A stretch of 64,000 nt of DNA from Choanephora cucurbitarum (Eukaryota > Mucoromycota > Mucoromycetes > Mucorales > Choanephoraceae). The stretch spans positions 124,001 to 188,000 of the forward strand of contig JAIWNI010000017.1 of the NCBI GenBank assembly GCA_025331435.1, read 5' to 3'. A program made the translations under genes and the position numbers. Below the pieces are notes generated by a model. That model saw nothing but the letters and a program-made list of their open reading frames with translations. It was not told where the DNA came from and made no database searches. Below are positions 59,950 to 64,000 of this stretch, in pieces (within the stretch, counting starts at the first letter, position 1; every line of letters begins with the position of its first letter).

Positions 59950-62113
59950 TTATAATCTTTCTGAATAATTAGAAACAAACGACACAATCCCTGGTTTTAA
60001 CTTCTCTGCTTGTGTCAAAACAATAATGAAATCAGACATATCATATAAAGCTAGTGCGTTCATGATTCTTGTAGTCAAATCATTATCCAATGGTTGAGAT
60101 AGAATAACTCTTCTAATTAGGATTAGATTGAGTTAGTCATAAGGTTCTCCCTCGAAAAAAAGGTATCTCTTTCTTTACGTTTCATCTTCAACAAACTTGA
60201 TCATAGCCAATGCCTTCTTGACTAGACATCGCCTCCATTGTCGAATATAGGATTCTCTCATTCGAACAGGTATTCGACGCAACTCATCGATTAATGTCTG
60301 CACCATAGGTGCCACTAGATCTGTCCTCTCAAACACACTTGAACGCTTACTATAACAATGTCTTTTCTTAAGAGCCGCATACCTTCAACAAGATAACTAT
60401 TTCCTTACCTCCAATCATTAAGATTTTGTTTGACATTAGATGTACCTGATGTAAACTGAGCTAAAGATTCTTCTAGTCTGGAAGCAATTAGGGTATGATA
60501 TTGACGTTTTAGTTGATCATAGGCTCTATAGAGTGGTGTCTTTCGAACAATCAAACGTGTCATATCCACTAAGGTAGTAGGCTCAATTGAATCTAACACA
60601 GCTAGCTCAAGCCTAGTCTGCATTCCTTCTACATCCTTCTTGGAGTTATCAATATTTTGATTCTAAAAGAAAATATAGTTATTCTTTTTTTACCTGAATC
60701 AAAAGACCCTGAAGATACAAGTCTGGCATATAATGATGATGCTTTCTTGCATGACTTGATCTGCTTCTTTCATCTGCAGTTAGAAATAAAGCTAATGTAT
60801 TGATGACCTAACAAACATAAGTCTATCATTTATTTTTCCAAGAAATCTACTTACCATGTTCATACTAGTCAACGTATTGCCTATAAGCATGGTAGAGCCA
60901 AAGGTTTGCAGGTGTGAAGTAATGACTCTATAAATCAAAGAAAAAAGAGTTTTGGTCAGGACAAAGCTGTCCAATCTATTCGACCGTCTGATCATTTTAC
61001 AAACTTGGCAATAAATGGGGAATCCAACAGTTGTTTTGACTCAGTATCCAGAATAGTATGGCTAGTCTAACCAATTTACTTTGTCTAATTTATCAATGTA
61101 TACATATGTATGTGTTAGTTACCTTAACACAATCCAAAGGCAGTGAGACAGACTCTAAATCCATTACTGATCTAACAAAGGGAGCTAGTTTTTCTACTGT
61201 AAAGAAATTCAAAGCATTGTACCAATTCTAATGATCACATATCAGCCCAACTGATCTTATTGTTTGCTTCACATACACATTACCGCTGGCTGTCTTTTTG
61301 TCATCTGACGCAACTTTAAGAGTGGCTCAATCAACAAGGTAGGAACACGATCACATAGAACATTAAAATATCTTGAGAAATTGCGTAAATAACGCACAGG
61401 CACCACAAACACAAAGGCAGCAAGCGATTCCAACGTAGGATCGTAGAACAGAAAGGCTGTACAGATAATGGCCTGGCGATGTAGCACAATCCATTTAGGC
61501 TCTACCTTGTTGAGTGTTCGACCCATTTCTCCATTCAGCACCTGTCTGCCAATAACGATCTGTATCTTTTCCTCAAGAGGTTCCGCTGACCATACCTTCT
61601 CCACTTTGGGACCCATGACATTCGACCACTGAATCAATAAAGCTGCAGAAAAAAAGGAAGACTCAAATAAAGATAAACTATGCAACCGCTTATTGCATTT
61701 CTTGTTCTGCGTCACTGTTGTAACGTGTTAGGTTATTGTTATATAAAAAAAGCAAAGATTGATTTACCATTGACTGCATCTTGAAGTGCTACAATAGCTT
61801 CTGAGGGGCCTTTGGTGATAGGTGGTGGTAATACGAGGTCAGTGAAAATACCTTCCAGTAACTGAGGTGAAGGTAAAGGCGAGGCTATGTTAGAGTGAGC
61901 TTCAAAAGCAGGTGAGCGGATATGGTGGTGATGGTGATGACGAGATGGCTTTCTGTCTTCTGTGTCTTCTTCTGTTGCTACACTAGAAGGAGAATGACTG
62001 ATATCTGTATTAGTGACGGCTGTGGTTGTTATTTCCAAAGTCTGAATAGTGGAAGTAGAGGCTGTTGCTTTTGATTTGGATAAGCGCGTTCGTTGAGGTG
62101 GTTGATCAGCCAT
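59950..62113 (-). CDS. C9orf72: C9orf72-like DENN/longin protein
   Basis: Nine exons in one frame give 548 residues: 61768-62113, 61284-61642, 61123-61227, 61005-61066, 60855-60927, 60694-60807, 60409-60662, 60179-60349 and 59950-60112. After a 115-residue low-complexity N-terminus (with a natural His6 run) the longin-like start ALLIQWSNVMGPKVEKVW matches the animal pattern of a hydrophobic strand, W and GP. The strongest match is VITSHLQTFGSTMLIG with NTLALFLTADER, then LYLQGLL, and near the end KKALAMIKFVEDET and IMNALALYD..., which parallel the C-terminal DENN region of human C9orf72. In animals this protein pairs with SMCR8 and WDR41 to act on small GTPases in autophagy and lysosome signalling. 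Intron 4 uses a weak donor (GTTTGT). Confidence 0.82.
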
Positions 62114-62902
62114 GATTCGTTACGCTTTTTTTTTTTAAAAAAAAGCAAGAAAACTGTGGGATAAGAAAAATATAAAATGATGAAATTCTGGATTGTTGAA
62201 TTGATTTCAGTGCATAGTTTATGCTTAATCATATTTACAATCAAATAAAAGAGCATAGTTTGAGACAATGAGAACATATTTCTATGTAACAGCACTCAAG
62301 CATAAAACAACAAGCTGGTTAGAAAATCATCTTGACAATTCATTAGCATGGTTAATTGATAGTAGCCATTTATCCCCAAGAAGCGTTAAAACAAAGACAC
62401 CATATAATGAATACAGGCTCAACTGATATTTTTAAACACTTACAAAAAAAAAGAAACAACATGTCAGAAAATAGTCAGCCTCTACTTGTTTTACCAAGAA
62501 AGTAGCACATTGCCACCTGAACTATACAATACGTCAAGATTAAAATGTTGTCAAAATTCTATAAGCGATTGTCAAAGTAAAAGAAAAGAAAGCCCTTTGC
62601 AACCGCTTTCTTATGTATTCACTTTCGCTTTGAACGTTTCTTCTAAATAGCATGTACTGTAATGACTGATATGTAGTATTTGTATCGCATCTTGACATAG
62701 AAGACCATTGAGATCCAAGGCGATCCCTATAGCAAAGAACACCCATTATGTGTTACGTTACAAAGTTTCTATTATCATTCAACCCTTGTATTGAAAAAAG
62801 ACCCCTTTTTCTCTTTTTGATACTGTTCAATTTCATTTGATTCAATTTCATTTAATTCAATTTCTACAGATATATATTATACGGAAGAAAGCGGGAATCA
62901 TT
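62114..62902. other. Intergenic region upstream of the C9orf72-like gene
   Basis: Promoter of the C9orf72-like gene and 3' flank of the PFK-2 gene. It starts with a T11A8 palindromic tract (about 62126-62144) immediately before the start codon. Nothing else recognised. Confidence 0.5.
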
Positions 62903-64000
62903 CTATTTTGGTGCTTCTTCAAGTTCCTTAAAACTATCTGTTTCTTCATCGTAACACCAGCTTGTTAGTTCAACACCATAAGGCTTTGGTCTTACTTCGT
63001 AAACACTATATTTATGCATGAGTACTATTATGGAACAGATGTATAAATCATGTACTTACGTATGAATAGGCACTAGCATATGTGGCATTTCAGTCTGTGA
63101 CCATTCTAGTAGGTAACCCAGCAGAATTCGTAAAACAACCCTGTGTGTTACGATCAAGCAAGATTGGCTCATGCGTTCCAATTCAATAATCATAGATTGA
63201 AGGCGGTGAATTACATCAATATATGATTCACCGCCCATACCAGGATAGCGATAATAAAGTTTGTTTTCTTGTCTTGCTTGAAATTCTGTAGGGTATTGTG
63301 ATTTGATTTCCTCATAGGTCATGCCCTCTCTACTCTGTTATGTAGTTAGTATCAGACACTGCTTCTTCTTCGCAACACTTACACCAGAATTGATTTCGTT
63401 TAAGAATCGAATATGCTATATATTATCTCTGCTCAACCAAAGGAATACCATGACTTTGTTTACTTGTTAGGCTTACCTTGATATCATATTCATCAGGATC
63501 GAAATAAGCAGCTGTTTCCATCGAGCGCTTCAACATGCTTGTCCAGATAGTGAATTGCGAATTATTGATGGCTTCTGCTCTCTGTCTGACCTTATACTCA
63601 TCTTCTTCTACTGACTCTTCACTTTCATCATCTGAGTCCCTTGTGGGATGCCTTGATTCTTCTTCCTCTTGAATCTTTCTTCGGGCTAAATCTAAAGCAA
63701 ACGCAATTCGTCTTTCTTTTACAAATCTTGATAAAGCTTCAGCAAACTTTCTTCCTTTGGCTGATAACTAAGAAGAAGAAAAGAGCATGTCAGCAAGAAA
63801 ATTAATGTCTCGACGAATTGCATTTTACAGGAGCATCACCACCAATACGGCCCGTTAGATTATCCTCACTCTCCCCATGGCGTGTGACAAAGATTTGGCG
63901 TTCTAACATAAGAATTGTCAATAACTCAGTGAACAACAGAGTCACCAGTCTATACACACACAACCTGCTAAATTAAAATTCATAAGGTAAAAGATACATT
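62903..64000 (-). CDS. 6-phosphofructo-2-kinase/fructose-2,6-bisphosphatase, bisphosphatase part (5' end outside window)
   Basis: Exons from the right edge: 63965-64000 (partial), 63829-63902, 63477-63767, 63383-63415, 63060-63334 and 62903-63005. The readable part begins in the linker YLMNFNLA that ends the kinase domain and covers the whole histidine-phosphatase domain: TRHGESEDNLTGRIGGDAP with the phosphorylated His, WTSMLKRSMETA, the catalytic Glu region REGMTYEEIKSQYP, YRYPGMGGESY and the second His in LIVTHRVVLRI. The catalytic residues are all present, so bisphosphatase activity is likely, unlike yeast PFK26, which carries Ser at the first His. It regulates fructose-2,6-bisphosphate and thus glycolysis. 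An acidic insertion of about 40 residues lies before WTSMLKR. The kinase half lies outside the window. Confidence 0.9.

Overview
The window is about 64 kb of nuclear DNA from a filamentous fungus, most likely an early-diverging one (Mucoromycota, probably Mucorales). Evidence: the DNA is AT-rich; almost every gene is cut by short spliceosomal introns of about 41-110 bp with GTAAG-type donors; homopolymer tracts are abundant; and the gene set is fungal (Skt5, Con7, PacC/Rim101, Dss4 and Bsd2 homologues) but also includes a C9orf72-like DENN protein, which I do not associate with yeasts. I rebuilt the exon structures by hand. All multi-exon models except one (45148-45592) keep a single open frame through every junction.

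Layout. 1-7.2 kb: the 3' end of an SRR1/BER1-like gene, proteasome beta-2 (PUP1), RNase H1, uroporphyrinogen decarboxylase (HEM12) and a DHA1-type MFS transporter. 9.2-13.9 kb: SEC63 and an unrecognised low-complexity protein. 14.6-17.5 kb: a gene-poor block bounded by diverged inverted repeats, probably a decayed mobile element or duplicated segment, with an F-box-like remnant inside. 17.7-21.9 kb: an unrecognised Cys-rich (possibly HNH/treble-clef) protein, a coiled-coil protein, a Dss4/RABIF Mss4-like protein and a PDI whose two active sites are both CxxS. 23.1-26.4 kb: an Aro8-like aminotransferase facing a PacC/Rim101 transcription factor. 28.7-39.2 kb: a peroxisomal 4CL-like acyl-CoA ligase, Rab7/Ypt7, Mn-SOD, vacuolar-type alkaline phosphatase, APS kinase (MET14) and the chitin synthase activator Skt5. 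39.2-44 kb: mostly empty, with one 235-bp MITE-like element. 44-46.6 kb: three small genes in tandem, namely a two-finger GATA factor, an unresolved small coiled-coil gene and a Con7-like C2H2 factor. 48.3-55.1 kb: acetyl-CoA carboxylase (ACC1). 56.6-64 kb: a 67-residue protein, a Bsd2/NDFIP Rsp5 adaptor, the C9orf72-like gene and the 3' part of a 6-phosphofructo-2-kinase/fructose-2,6-bisphosphatase that runs off the window.

No operons or functional cluster are apparent. Neighbours are often convergent with only 50-120 bp between stop codons. Themes that recur are the ER/secretory and vacuolar system (Sec63, PDI, Dss4, Ypt7, Pho8, Bsd2, possibly the C9orf72-like protein), primary metabolism (Hem12, Aro8, Met14, Acc1, PFK-2) and transcriptional regulation (PacC, GATA, Con7). 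No rRNA, convincing tRNA, CRISPR or viral sequence was seen. The items most worth following up are the C9orf72-like gene, the inverted-repeat block, the CACTG-ended MITE, the double CxxS PDI and the Cys-rich orphan.
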